64,000 bases of DNA from NCBI RefSeq assembly GCF_002844195.1, contig NZ_PEND01000002.1, positions 558,001-622,000 on the forward strand, read 5' to 3'. Within the stretch, counting starts at the first letter, position 1. Each line of letters starts with the position of its first letter. The notes beneath the pieces were generated by a model. It made no database searches and was not told the DNA's origin. It was given only the letters and a program-made list of their open reading frames with translations. The translations under genes and the position numbers were made by a program. Below are positions 44,185 through 53,010 of the stretch, in pieces. Origin of the DNA: Halegenticoccus soli. GTDB lineage: Archaea; Halobacteriota; Halobacteria; Halobacteriales; Haloferacaceae.

Positions 44185-45189
44185 ATGCGACTCGGAACCG
44201 GCCTGTTCACCTGTCAGCGCCGCCCCGACGACGACCGTCCGACGACCGAGCTGTACGACGAGATGTGCGCCCTCGCGCGGGCCGCGGAGGACGCCGGCCT
44301 CGACAGCGCGTGGGTGTCGGAGCACCACTTCCTCGACGACGGGTACCTCTCGGGGACGATGCCCGCGCTCGCGGCGCTCTCCCGCGAGACGAGCCGCATC
44401 GAGATCGGCTCCTGCGTCGCCCTCGCGCCCCTGTACGACGCGGTGCGGCTCGCCGAGGACGCCGCGACGGTCGACCTGCTCTCCGGCGGCCGGCTCGTCC
44501 TCGGCCTCGCCATCGGATCGAACCCCCGCGAGTTCGCCGAGTTCGGCGTCCCCCGCGAGGAGCGCGCGGAGCGGCTCGCCGACGCCGTCGAACTGCTCCG
44601 CGGCGCGTGGTCCGACGGCCCGATCGGGTACGACTCGGCGTTCCACCCGGTTTCGCCCGACACCTCCGTGACGCCGAAGCCCGCGCGGGACGTCCCGATC
44701 ATGCTCGGCGGCGCGGCGAAACCCGCGGTCAGGCGGGCCGCCAGGACCGCCGACGCGTGGTGCGCCCCCTCCTCGCTCTCGATCGACGGGCTCAGAACGC
44801 GCGTCGAGGACATCCGGGCCGTCCGCGACGACGAGGGCCTCGACGGCGACTTCGCGGTGTACGTCCTCCAGCACGGGTTCGTCGACGACTCGCGGGAGGA
44901 CGCGTGGGAGGCGATGCGCGACGGCTACCTCTACATCCAGCGGCGGTACGCGGAGATCTTCTCCGGCGACTCCGTCCCGGAACTCCCCGCGGAGCGCCGC
45001 CGAGAGCTGAGAGAACAGGCGATCTTCGGCACGCCGGAACAGGTCGCGGCGCGGTTGAACGAGTACCGCGACGCGCTGGGCGACGACGTCCACTTCGTCT
45101 TCCGGACGTACCACCCCGGAACCGACACGGATCGGATGGTCGAGTGCGTCGAGCGGCTCGGCGACGAAGTCGCGCCGCTGGTGGCGTGA
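44185..45189 (+). CDS. LLM-class flavin (FMN or F420) oxidoreductase
   Basis: This 334-residue protein is of the luciferase-like monooxygenase family: MRLGTGLFTCQR, DAGLDSAWVSEHHFLDDGYLS, TSRIEIGSCVALAPLYDAVRLAEDAATVDLLSGGRLVLGLAIGSNPREFAEFG, VPIMLGGAAKPAVRRAARTADAW. The WVSEHHF motif is typical of the bacterial-luciferase-like branch. Haloarchaea make F420, so either cofactor is possible. In this neighbourhood of CoA thioesterases, a CoA ligase and EthD it may be the oxygenase or dehydrogenase of a degradation route. Confidence 0.87.
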   Translation: MRLGTGLFTCQRRPDDDRPTTELYDEMCALARAAEDAGLDSAWVSEHHFLDDGYLSGTMPALAALSRETSRIEIGSCVALAPLYDAVRLAEDAATVDLLSGGRLVLGLAIGSNPREFAEFGVPREERAERLADAVELLRGAWSDGPIGYDSAFHPVSPDTSVTPKPARDVPIMLGGAAKPAVRRAARTADAWCAPSSLSIDGLRTRVEDIRAVRDDEGLDGDFAVYVLQHGFVDDSREDAWEAMRDGYLYIQRRYAEIFSGDSVPELPAERRRELREQAIFGTPEQVAARLNEYRDALGDDVHFVFRTYHPGTDTDRMVECVERLGDEVAPLVA

Positions 45190-45215
45190 GGGGGCGACGG
45201 TTCGCGCCCGAGCGA

Positions 45216-45596
45216 TCAGCCGGTCTTGTACACGCCGCGCGCCTCGGCCGTGTGCTCGCCGTCGACGTACACCGCCACGTCCACGACGCCGACGTCGCCC
45301 CCGAGGCGGACCACGTCTGCCTCCGCCGTCAGGTCGCCCGTCCCCGCGCTGAGGTAGTCGATCCGCATGTCGATCGTCGGGACGGGGCGATCCACGAGCG
45401 ACACCAGCGCGGCCCCGCCGACGGTGTCCGCGAGGGTGAACGTCACGCCGCCGTGAGCCATCAGGCGGTCGGCGTTCCACGACAGCTCCTCGCGCATCTC
45501 GACCCGCCCCTCGGCGTGGCCGTCCGCCGCTTCGGTGAGTTCGATGCCGACGAGGTCGGCGAACGGCATCGTCTCGAAGAACTCCTCGATGTCCAT
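45216..45596 (-). CDS. Hot-dog fold thioesterase (PaaI type)
   Basis: This 126-residue protein has MPFADLVGIELTEAADGHAEGRVEM, LMAHGGVTFTLADTVGGAALVSL (the HGG plus Asp/Glu active-site helix of PaaI-like thioesterases) and MRIDYLSAGTGDLTAEADVVRLGGDVGVVDVAVYV. It should release CoA from an acyl-CoA. I chose the ATG at 45596, which matches the family start. It converges with the LLM gene. Confidence 0.87.
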   Translation of the reverse strand: MDIEEFFETMPFADLVGIELTEAADGHAEGRVEMREELSWNADRLMAHGGVTFTLADTVGGAALVSLVDRPVPTIDMRIDYLSAGTGDLTAEADVVRLGGDVGVVDVAVYVDGEHTAEARGVYKTG

Positions 45597-45818
45597 GGCC
45601 GAAACTCGGCCACCGGTCACTTAACGCTCACTGTCGCGGAGGAGGCGTAGCGGCGGGATGAACCGGGACGCGGACGGAAGCCGAGGAGAGCGCGTCCGCA
45701 CCGCACCGGCTGCGGACGCCTCGAACGTCCCTCCCCGGGCGCGCACACTCACCGGGGGAGGGGGTGCCGTGGTGAACGCGGGCGGAGGATTAATGGGTTC
45801 GACGACGAGAGAGGGGGT

Positions 45819-46313
45819 ATGTCATCCCACGGCACGCCGATACGGGTCGACCACGTCGGCATCGCGGTCGAATCCATCGCGGAGGCGGAGCCGGTGCTGT
45901 TCGCGCTCGGGTGCGAGAAGACCCACGAGGAACCGGGTCCCGACGGCTCGTTCGCGTGGGCGACGTACGACTTCGGCGACGCCTCGCGGCTCGAACTGAT
46001 CGCGCCGGCGGGGGACGGGGGGTTCCTCGCGGAGTACCTGGACGCGAATGGACCCGGCCTGCACCACGTCACGCTCGAAGTCGCGGACCTCGACGCCGTC
46101 GTCGACGCGCTGGAGGCGTCGGGGGCGCGGATCGTCGACCGGCGGGAGCACGACGACTGGACTGAGGCGTTCGTCTCGCCGCGCAACCCGACGGGCGCGC
46201 TCTTTCAGCTCATGGAGTACCGCGACGGCTACGCGGCCGATCGGGGCGGCCCGGAGCGCGCGTACGTGGGCGGCGAGCGGCTCGGGGCGGCCCGCGGCGG
46301 GGGCGATCGATGA
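45819..46313 (+). CDS. VOC-family protein (methylmalonyl-CoA epimerase-like)
   Basis: This 164-residue protein has two VOC beta-alpha-beta modules: VDHVGIAVESIAEAEPVLFALGC and the second LHHVTLEVADLDAVVDALEASGARIVDR, with the metal ligands His in DHVGIAV, Glu in SRLELIAP, His in LHHVTLEV and Glu in LFQLMEY. It is similar to methylmalonyl-CoA epimerase but ends in a Gly/Arg-rich tail. A leaderless start follows a GGATTAATGG element (about 22-32 bases upstream). It overlaps the next thioesterase gene by ATGA. Confidence 0.85.
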   Translation: MSSHGTPIRVDHVGIAVESIAEAEPVLFALGCEKTHEEPGPDGSFAWATYDFGDASRLELIAPAGDGGFLAEYLDANGPGLHHVTLEVADLDAVVDALEASGARIVDRREHDDWTEAFVSPRNPTGALFQLMEYRDGYAADRGGPERAYVGGERLGAARGGGDR

Positions 46314-46708
46314 GCGAAAACGGCGTTCCCGCCGAGGTCAGAGAGCGGATCGAGTCCGATCCCTACTGCCGGACGCTCGGCATCGAACTGCGGTCGCTCG
46401 AACCGGGCGCGGCGACGACGGCGCTCGCGGTGACGGAGGAGCTGTTGAACTTCCACGGGACGCCCCACGGCGGGGCGGTGTACTCGCTCGCGGACGCGGC
46501 CTTCGCCGCGGCGTCGAACTCGCGCGGCGAGGCGGCGGTGGCGCTGGAGACGAACGTGTCCTACCTGACCGCGGTCGACGCGGGGACCGAACTCGAAGCG
46601 CGGGCGACCGAGACCCACCGCACCCGCCGGACGGCCGAGTACGAGGTGGTCGTGACGGCGGCCGGCGAGCGCGTGGCGACGTTCCGCGGGCGCGTCTACC
46701 GACCGTAG
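46310..46708 (+). CDS. Hot-dog fold thioesterase (PaaI/YbgC-like)
   Basis: This 132-residue protein has LNFHGTPHGGAVYSLADAAFAAASNSRGEAAVALETNVSYLTAV, the PaaI motif HGGxxxxLxDxAxxxA. It is translationally coupled to the VOC gene by ATGA. It is a second acyl-CoA thioesterase in 1.5 kb and differs clearly from the first. Such enzymes remove dead-end CoA esters in aromatic acid catabolism; the substrate here is unknown. Confidence 0.87.
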   Translation: MSENGVPAEVRERIESDPYCRTLGIELRSLEPGAATTALAVTEELLNFHGTPHGGAVYSLADAAFAAASNSRGEAAVALETNVSYLTAVDAGTELEARATETHRTRRTAEYEVVVTAAGERVATFRGRVYRP

Positions 46709-46798
46709 ACGGCGGCGACTGCGAGCGGCGACGAGAATCGCGAAGGGGCGGAAACTGTAACGGAACGACGACCGCGAGACGACGCCGGTCCGCGTCCG

Positions 46799-48085
46799 TC
46801 AGCGGTGGTCGAACACGCGCTTTACCTTCCCGACTTCGGTGCGCTCGATCGTTCCGGGGCCCGCCACGACGAGTTCGTCGGGCGTGACGTCGAGCACCTC
46901 GCGGAGGCGCGATTCGATGCGGTCGCGGAGCTCCTCGGCGACGCCGTCGAACTCCTCGTAGTGCTCGACGGTGATCTTCATCCGGTCGAGGGCGTCCTCG
47001 CGGGTGAGATCGATGCGGTAGTGCGGGGCGACGCCCTCGAAGTCGAGCATGACCTCCTCGATCTGGCTGGGGTAGACGTTCACCCCGCGGACGATCAGCA
47101 GGTCGTCGGCGCGGCCGGTGACGTTGTCCATGCGGACGCAGGTGCGCCCGCAGTCGCAGCGATCGTAGTTCAGCGAGGTCACGTCGCCGGTGCGGTAGCG
47201 CAGGACGGGCAGCGCCCGCTTCGTCAGGCTCGTCAGGACGAGCTCGCCCTCCTCGCTGGGCGGCAGCGGTTCGCCCGTGTCGGGGTCGACGACCTCGGGG
47301 TAGAAGTGGTCCTCCCAGACGTGCAGGCCGTCCTGCGCCTCCTCGCACTCGATGGAGACGCCGGGGCCGATGAGCTCCGAGAGGCCGTAGACGTCGATCG
47401 CCGTGACGCCGAGCGCCGCCTCGATCTCCTCGCGCATTGCGTCGGTGAACGGCTCCGCGCCGATGACGACCGTCGAGAGCGGGAGGTCGCGCGCGTCGAC
47501 GCCGCGCTCCGCCGCCGCCTCCGCGAGGTACAGCGAGTACGACGGCGTGCAGGCGAGCACGTCGCTTCCGAGGTCCCGCATGAGCTCGATCTGCCGCCCC
47601 GTGTTGCCGCCGCCCGTCGGGACGACGCAGGCGCCCAGCTCCTCGACGCCGTCGTGGAAGCCGAGGCCGCCGGTGAACAGCCCGTAGCCGTAGGCGTTCT
47701 GGACGACGTGGTCCTCGCGGACGCCCGCGGCGTACAGCGACCGGGCCATCACCTCCCGCCAGACGCCCAGGTCCTCGGCGGTGTAAGCGACGACCTTCGG
47801 CTTGCCGGTCGTCCCCGACGAGGCGTGGATCCGGACGACCGCGTCCCAGTCGACGGCGAACAGCCCGTCCGGGTACTCGTCCCGGAAGTCCTCCTTCGTC
47901 GTGAACGGGAGCTTCGAAACGTCGTCGACGCTCTCTACGTCCTCGGGGCCGACGCCGAGTTCGTCCATGGCCTCCCGGTAGAACGGGACGTTCTCGTAGG
48001 CGTGCGCGACGGTCTCTCGGAGGCGGTCGCTCTGGAGGCTCCGCAGGTCCCCGCGGGACGCCGCCTCTACCTCATTATAGACCAT
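46799..48085 (-). CDS. paaK: Phenylacetate-CoA ligase family enzyme
   Basis: This 428-residue adenylate-forming enzyme matches the PaaK branch: YENVPFYREAMDELGV, KLPFTTKEDFRDEYPDGLFAV, HASSGTTGKPKVVAYT (P-loop), NAYGYGLFTGGLGFH, DVYGLSELIGPGVS, RCDCGRTCVRMDNVTGRADDLLIVRGVNVYPSQIEEVML. It should activate an aryl or acyl acid to its CoA thioester. I chose the ATG at 48085: a TATTTA box is 24-29 bases upstream, and a longer version would start upstream of that box. Beside it lies a LIV-type importer, so uptake followed by CoA activation is likely. The exact acid is not known. Confidence 0.9.
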   Translation of the reverse strand: MVYNEVEAASRGDLRSLQSDRLRETVAHAYENVPFYREAMDELGVGPEDVESVDDVSKLPFTTKEDFRDEYPDGLFAVDWDAVVRIHASSGTTGKPKVVAYTAEDLGVWREVMARSLYAAGVREDHVVQNAYGYGLFTGGLGFHDGVEELGACVVPTGGGNTGRQIELMRDLGSDVLACTPSYSLYLAEAAAERGVDARDLPLSTVVIGAEPFTDAMREEIEAALGVTAIDVYGLSELIGPGVSIECEEAQDGLHVWEDHFYPEVVDPDTGEPLPPSEEGELVLTSLTKRALPVLRYRTGDVTSLNYDRCDCGRTCVRMDNVTGRADDLLIVRGVNVYPSQIEEVMLDFEGVAPHYRIDLTREDALDRMKITVEHYEEFDGVAEELRDRIESRLREVLDVTPDELVVAGPGTIERTEVGKVKRVFDHR

Positions 48086-48108
48086 ACGAAATGCCGTCGT
48101 TACACCAC

Positions 48109-48114
48109 TAAATA
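48109..48114 (-). promoter_or_regulatory. TATA promoter of CoA-ligase gene
   Basis: TATTTA on the minus strand is 24-29 bases before the ATG at 48085 and fixes the start of the ligase as leaderless. Confidence 0.65.
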
Positions 48115-48203
48115 GGTTTGCGTCGAGCGGTCGCGGGGGTCGAGACATCCGCCGGGGTCGAGGAACCCGCCGGTGGGGGAGGTTCGCCCGCGAGCGTCGA
48201 GAG

Positions 48204-48230
48204 GCCCGCGGGACGGTACCTCCCGCGGGC
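48204..48230 (-). terminator. Hairpin downstream of liv operon
   Basis: GCCCGCGGGA (48204-48213) and TCCCGCGGGC (48221-48230) form a perfect 10-bp stem with a seven-base loop, 11 bases after the livF stop. It is probably the operon terminator, though no strong T-run follows. Confidence 0.55.
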
Positions 48231-48241
48231 GGCCGCGCCGC

Positions 48242-48967
48242 TCAGACGGTCACGCCGAGGTGTCGCTCCATCACCGACTCGTTCGCCTCCAGTTCGGCGG
48301 GCGCGCCCTCGAAGACGACGCGGCCGCGGTCGAGGATGTAGACGCGGTCGGCGAGAGACAGCGCGACGGCGACGTTCTGTTCGACGAGGAGGACGGTGAT
48401 CCCCTCCTCGTTGATCTCGCGGATCAACTCGGAGACGCGGTCGACGATGAGCGGGGCGAGCCCCTCGGTCGGCTCGTCGAGGAGCAGCAGGTCCGCGCCC
48501 GCCACGAGCGCCCGCCCGATGGCGAGCATCTGCTGTTCCCCGCCGGAGAGATCGGTGCCGCGGGACCGCCGCCGACGCCCCAGGTTCTCGAACGTCTCGA
48601 GCACCTCCTCCGGGTCGCGCCGGTTCGCCGTCTCGCTCCCGCCGTACCGGCCGACGGCGAGGTTCTCCTCGACGGTCAGGCCGGGGAAGACGCGACGCTC
48701 CTCCGGGACGAGACCGACGCCGCGGCGGACGGTCTCGATCGGACCGAGGCCGGTGACGTCCTCGCCGTCGTAGCGGACCGTCCCGGCCGTCGGCGTGACG
48801 GCTCCGAGGATCGTCCGCAGCGTCGTCGTCTTGCCGACGCCGTTCCGCCCGATGAGCGCGACGGTCTCCCCCCGGTTCACGTCGAGCGAGACGCCGTCGA
48901 GCACCTGCGTCTCGCCGTACCCGGCGCGGACGCCGTCGAGCCGCAGGAGCGGATCGCCGTCGCTCAT
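48242..48967 (-). CDS. livF: Branched-chain amino acid/amide importer ATPase, LivF type
   Basis: This 241-residue ABC ATPase has Walker A GRNGVGKTT, LVPEERRVFPGLTVEENLAVG, signature DLSGGEQQMLAIGRAL, Walker B LLLLDEPTEGLAP and the late VLLVEQNVAVALSLADRVYIL, all typical of LivF. It overlaps livG by ATGA. With livG, the fused permease and the binding protein it makes a complete importer. Confidence 0.92.
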   Translation of the reverse strand: MSDGDPLLRLDGVRAGYGETQVLDGVSLDVNRGETVALIGRNGVGKTTTLRTILGAVTPTAGTVRYDGEDVTGLGPIETVRRGVGLVPEERRVFPGLTVEENLAVGRYGGSETANRRDPEEVLETFENLGRRRRSRGTDLSGGEQQMLAIGRALVAGADLLLLDEPTEGLAPLIVDRVSELIREINEEGITVLLVEQNVAVALSLADRVYILDRGRVVFEGAPAELEANESVMERHLGVTV

Positions 48968-49758
48968 CGTTCGCCCCCGAGGTAGGCCGCCTGCACGCGC
49001 TCGTTCGCCGCCACGTCCGACGGCGAGCCGGTCGTGAGCTCCCGCCCCCGATCGAGCACCGTGACGCGGTCCGAGACGTTCATCACGAGGTCGATGTCGT
49101 GTTCGATGAGGAGCAGCGTGCGGTCGGCGAGCACGTCGTCGATGAGCTCCATCGTCGCACGCGTCTCCTCGCGGCTCATCCCCGCGGTCGGCTCGTCGAG
49201 GAGGACCACCTGCGGGTCCGTCGCGAGGACGAGGCCGAGTTCGAGCCGCCGCCGGTCGCCGTACCCCAGGGCGGCGGCCCGCTCGGTCGCCCGGTCGGCG
49301 AGGCCGACGCGTTCGAGCGTCTCCTCCGCGCGGGCGTTGATCTCCTCGAAGTCGGCCGTCGAGCAGAAAAAGCGCTCCGCGATGGGGAGACCCGCGTCGT
49401 AGACCGACTGCGCCGCGACCCGGACGTTCTCGTGGACCGTGAGCGCGCCGAAGACGTTCGTGATCTGGAACGACCGGCCGATGCCGCGGCGGACGCGTGC
49501 GTGCGGCGGCAGCCGGGTCACGTCCTCGCCGTCGAACCGCACCGTTCCGGACGTGGGCGGGAGCGCCCCCGATATCAGGTTGAAGAGCGTCGTCTTGCCC
49601 GCGCCGTTCGGACCGATGACGCTCCGGAACTCGCCCCGCTCGACTTCGAGGGAGACGCCGTCGACGGCGACGAGGCTGCCGAACCGCCGGGTGAGGTCCT
49701 CGGTGACGAGCACCGGATCCGCGGTCTCGCGGACCGTCCCCGATTCCGCCGCGGCCAT
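48964..49758 (-). CDS. livG: Branched-chain amino acid/amide importer ATPase, LivG type
   Basis: This 264-residue ABC ATPase has VTEDLTRRFGSLVAVDGVSLEV, Walker A GPNGAGKTTLFNLISG, GRSFQITNVFGALTVHENV, ALGYGDRRRLELGLVLATDPQVVLLDEPTAGMS and LLLIEHDIDLVMNVSDRVTVLDRG. These match LivG, including the characteristic degenerate signature YGDRRRLE. It begins at the base where the permease stop codon ends (49758 shared). Confidence 0.92.
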   Translation of the reverse strand: MAAAESGTVRETADPVLVTEDLTRRFGSLVAVDGVSLEVERGEFRSVIGPNGAGKTTLFNLISGALPPTSGTVRFDGEDVTRLPPHARVRRGIGRSFQITNVFGALTVHENVRVAAQSVYDAGLPIAERFFCSTADFEEINARAEETLERVGLADRATERAAALGYGDRRRLELGLVLATDPQVVLLDEPTAGMSREETRATMELIDDVLADRTLLLIEHDIDLVMNVSDRVTVLDRGRELTTGSPSDVAANERVQAAYLGGER

Positions 49759-51707
49759 CAGTCTGTCACCTCAGTCTCCTCCTCGGCGAGCACGTCGGTC
49801 CCGCCGCCGGGCGACCGGTCGAACCGCCCGGCGAGCAGTCCCGGCAGGGACACGAGGCCGCGCGGAACGAAGATGACGAACAGGACGAAGATCAGCCCGA
49901 GGACGCCCTGCCACTGCTCGGTGATTCCGAGCAGCAGTTCCTTGCTGACGAGGTAGACGCCCGCGCCGAGCATCGGCCCGTAGAGCGTCCCCATCCCGCC
50001 GAGGATGGTCATGACGATGACCTCGCCCGACCTGATCCACGCCAGGAACTCCGGCGAGACGCCGCCGGTCTGCACCGCCGCGAGTCCGCCCGCGAGCCCC
50101 GCCAGCCCGCCGCTGACGACGAACGCCCGGCGCTTGTACACGGTGACGTCGTAGCCGATGAACCCGGTGCGGAGTTCGCTTTCGCGGATGGCCTGGAGGA
50201 CGCTCCCGAACGGCGCGCGCATCACCTGCCGGGCCAGGAGGTACGAGCCCACGACGGCCGCGAGGACGACGTAGTAGAAGACGCTGACGCCGCCGACGAG
50301 TTCGATGCTGCCGACCGACGGGCCGGCGAAGAGGCCGTAGACGGGGTCGAAGCCGAACAGGCCGTCGCTGCTGCCGGCCCACTCCAGCTTGAACACGGCG
50401 CTGAAGAACAGCTCCGCGAACGCGAGCGTGATCATGGAGAAGTAGACGCCCGAGACGCGGATGGAGAGGTAGCCGACCACCCACGCGATGACGGCGCTGA
50501 CGGCGATGCCGACCGCGAGCGCGACGAACAGCGACGGCACGAGGTGCATGACCGCGAGCACCGTCGCGTACGCGCCGACGCCGTAGAACAGGACGTGCCC
50601 GAGCGAGACGAGGCCCGCGTACCCCATCACGAAGTCGAGGCTCAGCGCGAAGAGCGCCCAGATGAGGATGTTGACGACCAGCGTGTTGACGTAGTACGAC
50701 GGCAGCCCGATGAGCAGCGGCGTCACCGCGAGGACGCCGACGAGTCCGACGCCGATCCGCCGTTTGAGGGCCGAATCGAACACGTCGGCGTCGCCGGCGG
50801 TCAGCAGGTCGCCGCCCTCCCCGCCGGTCCCCCACTCGGGGTTGCCGAACAGCCCCTGCGGGCGCAGGAGGAGCACGGCGATCATGAGCAGGAAGACGGC
50901 CAGCCCCTCGAGGAAGGGGAACTGGCTCCGGACGAACGTCTGGATGACGCCGATGAGCAGGCCGCCGACTACGGCCCCTCGGAAGCTCCCCAGGCCGCCG
51001 AGAACGACGACGATGAACGCGGGGATGATGACCGCGTTCCCCATCCCCGGCGCGACGTTCTGGCGGCCGGCGAGGACGACGCCGCCGACGGCGGCGAGCA
51101 TCGCCCCGAACGCGAAGACGATCGTGTAGTAGCGGTCGATGTCGATGCCGAGGTAGCGGACCATGTCGCGGTCCATCGACCCCGCGCGGATGACGAGTCC
51201 GTACCGCGTGCGGGTGAGCGCCAGCCACGTCCCGAGCGCGATGAGCGCGCCGATTCCGATGACGAAGTAGCTGTAGAGGGCGTAGTCGAAACCGAACAGG
51301 GTGACCGTCCCGGAGAGCAGCGGCGGCTTGGCGAACTGGTAGGGCTGCTGGCCCCAGATGAGCGTGATGACGTCCTTGAAGATGAGGACCAGCCCGAACG
51401 TGAGTAGGATGTGATACAGCGGGTTGCGGCCGTACAGCGGCCGGATGGTGAACCGCTCGACGCCCGCACCGACGAGACCGACGAGGAGCGGTGCGACGAG
51501 CAGCGCCACCCAGAACCCGCCGCTGCCCGTCGCCAGCGCGACCGACAGGCCGACGTACGCGCCGAGCGCGAAGAACTCGCCGTGGGCGAAGTTGATCACG
51601 TCCATGACGCCGAAGATGATCGACAGGCCGGCGGCCAGGAGGACGTACACCATCCCGATGGTGAGGCCGTTGAGCACCTGCTCTAAGAGCGTCGTTGCGG
51701 CCGACAT
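49758..51707 (-). CDS. Fused LivH-LivM permease
   Basis: This 649-residue membrane protein joins the two permease halves that are usually separate. The LivH-like half is about 1-290 (LLEQVLNGLTIGMVYVLLAAGLSIIFGVMDVINFAHGEFF, then FFAFGAMLAAVGG-type segment and VVLGGLGSFRGAVVGGLLIG). The LivM-like half is about 315-640 (ILIWALFALSLDFVMGYAGLVSLGHVLFYGVGAYA, AIRESELRTGFIGYDVTVYKRRAFVVSGGLAGLAGG, MTILGGMGTLYGPMLGAGVYL). A soluble Asp/Gly linker near 295-315 connects them. The fusion forces a 1:1 ratio. Confidence 0.92.
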   Translation of the reverse strand: MSAATTLLEQVLNGLTIGMVYVLLAAGLSIIFGVMDVINFAHGEFFALGAYVGLSVALATGSGGFWVALLVAPLLVGLVGAGVERFTIRPLYGRNPLYHILLTFGLVLIFKDVITLIWGQQPYQFAKPPLLSGTVTLFGFDYALYSYFVIGIGALIALGTWLALTRTRYGLVIRAGSMDRDMVRYLGIDIDRYYTIVFAFGAMLAAVGGVVLAGRQNVAPGMGNAVIIPAFIVVVLGGLGSFRGAVVGGLLIGVIQTFVRSQFPFLEGLAVFLLMIAVLLLRPQGLFGNPEWGTGGEGGDLLTAGDADVFDSALKRRIGVGLVGVLAVTPLLIGLPSYYVNTLVVNILIWALFALSLDFVMGYAGLVSLGHVLFYGVGAYATVLAVMHLVPSLFVALAVGIAVSAVIAWVVGYLSIRVSGVYFSMITLAFAELFFSAVFKLEWAGSSDGLFGFDPVYGLFAGPSVGSIELVGGVSVFYYVVLAAVVGSYLLARQVMRAPFGSVLQAIRESELRTGFIGYDVTVYKRRAFVVSGGLAGLAGGLAAVQTGGVSPEFLAWIRSGEVIVMTILGGMGTLYGPMLGAGVYLVSKELLLGITEQWQGVLGLIFVLFVIFVPRGLVSLPGLLAGRFDRSPGGGTDVLAEEETEVTD

Positions 51708-52979
51708 CTACCCGAGCGAGCAGCCGAGTTGTTCACAGGGCGGCAGCGCGTCCTTCCCCTCGACTTTGCTGAGGAGTTTCACGCCCGCGGTCTCGCCGCT
51801 GCCCTCGACGAGCTCTCCCATCCACGTGGGGTTCATCGCCTGGTGGTCGCACGCGCGGAACTGGTTCCTCCCGAAGATGGTGTCCATCTCCATGCCCGGG
51901 AGCTGGTCCTTGACCGCCGCCGGCTCGTTCGACTCCGCCGCCTCGATGCCCCTGGCGGTCATCCGCAGCGACTCGTACCCGACGCGCGCGAAGTTGTCGG
52001 GGTCCTCGCCGTCGTACTCCTCCCGGTAGGCCTCGACGAACGCCCGATTGTCGCCCGTTTCGAGCTGCGGCACGTACCGGACGCCGCCGTAGGTCCCCAC
52101 CGCGGCCTTTCCGAGCGCGCCGCGGACGACGGCGAACGTCATCGTCGGGCTCATGAGGTTCACGCGGTCTTTCAAACCCTGACTGGCGGCCTGTCCGACG
52201 AAGTTGATGAGGTCGCTCCCGGTCATCCCCAGAACCGCGACCTGCGCGTCGGAGCCGCCGATCCCGCTGATGAACGAGTCGTAGTTGCTCGCGCCGAGCT
52301 GCGACCGCGAGACGCCGACGACTTCGAGGTTCGCATCGGCCGCCTCCATGCGCGATCGGACGCGCTTGAGGACCGACTCGCCGTACGCGTAATCGGAGAT
52401 GTGGAACCAGACCCTGTTTCCGAGGTTCTTCACCGTGTACTCGGAGACGGCTTCGGCGACCTGGGCGGTGTTCGTCTCCGCGCGGAAGACCCACTCGTTG
52501 CAGGCTTCGCCCGTGATCGGCACTGCCGCGCCCCCCGGGTTGTAGATGATCTCCTCGTCCTGCGCGAACTCGTTGAGCGCCAGCGCGACCGAACTGGAGA
52601 TGGCACCGAACAGGAACTGCGCGCCGTCTTTGTTGACGAGCCGCCGGGCCGCCTGCTGGGCCGCCGTCGGATCCGTCTCGGTGTCTCCCTTCACGAGTTT
52701 CAGCTCGAACCCGAACTCGTCGCTCTCGTTTATGTGCTTCGCGGCGAGTTCGGCGCCCTTCCGCTGCGTCGGACCCAGACTGTTGTACGTTCCCGACATC
52801 GGGTTGAGGGTGGCGTACGTGACGGTGTTCTCCGCGTCGCCGCCGATCGTGCCGAGACAGCCGGCGACCCCCGCGGCGCCGAGGGTGGCCGACGTTCCGA
52901 CCGCCTTGAGCAACCGGCGCCGGGTTGGGGCGATACTACGGTCTCTCCGCTTTGAGGGGGGCGTGCCACTCATGACCAT
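51708..52979 (-). CDS. Amino-acid/amide-type substrate-binding lipoprotein
   Basis: This 423-residue protein has a Tat signal (TRRRLLKAVGTSATLGAAGVAGC) and the type I periplasmic-binding fold of the LivJ/amide/urea group: NTVTYATLNPMSGTYNSLGPTQRKGAELAAKHINES, AAQQAARRLVNKDGAQFLFGAISSSVALAL, GNRVWFHISDYAYGESVLKRVR. I chose the ATG at 52979 (MVMSG): it is 24-31 bases from an AT-rich TATA element, whereas the ATG at 52997 is too close. It is adjacent to a CoA ligase gene further down the locus, so an aromatic acid is a candidate ligand. Confidence 0.9.
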   Translation of the reverse strand: MVMSGTPPSKRRDRSIAPTRRRLLKAVGTSATLGAAGVAGCLGTIGGDAENTVTYATLNPMSGTYNSLGPTQRKGAELAAKHINESDEFGFELKLVKGDTETDPTAAQQAARRLVNKDGAQFLFGAISSSVALALNEFAQDEEIIYNPGGAAVPITGEACNEWVFRAETNTAQVAEAVSEYTVKNLGNRVWFHISDYAYGESVLKRVRSRMEAADANLEVVGVSRSQLGASNYDSFISGIGGSDAQVAVLGMTGSDLINFVGQAASQGLKDRVNLMSPTMTFAVVRGALGKAAVGTYGGVRYVPQLETGDNRAFVEAYREEYDGEDPDNFARVGYESLRMTARGIEAAESNEPAAVKDQLPGMEMDTIFGRNQFRACDHQAMNPTWMGELVEGSGETAGVKLLSKVEGKDALPPCEQLGCSLG

Positions 52980-53002
52980 ACCGACCGACGGGTTCATGGT
53001 GT

Positions 53003-53010
53003 ATTAATTA
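53003..53010 (-). promoter_or_regulatory. TATA promoter of liv operon
   Basis: The minus strand reads TAATTAAT here, 24-31 bases before the ATG at 52979. Confidence 0.6.

Noticed and set aside
48085-48148. Longer N-terminus for the CoA ligase from 48148
   Set aside because: The TATA element at 48109-48114 lies inside that extension; the shorter, leaderless start fits better.
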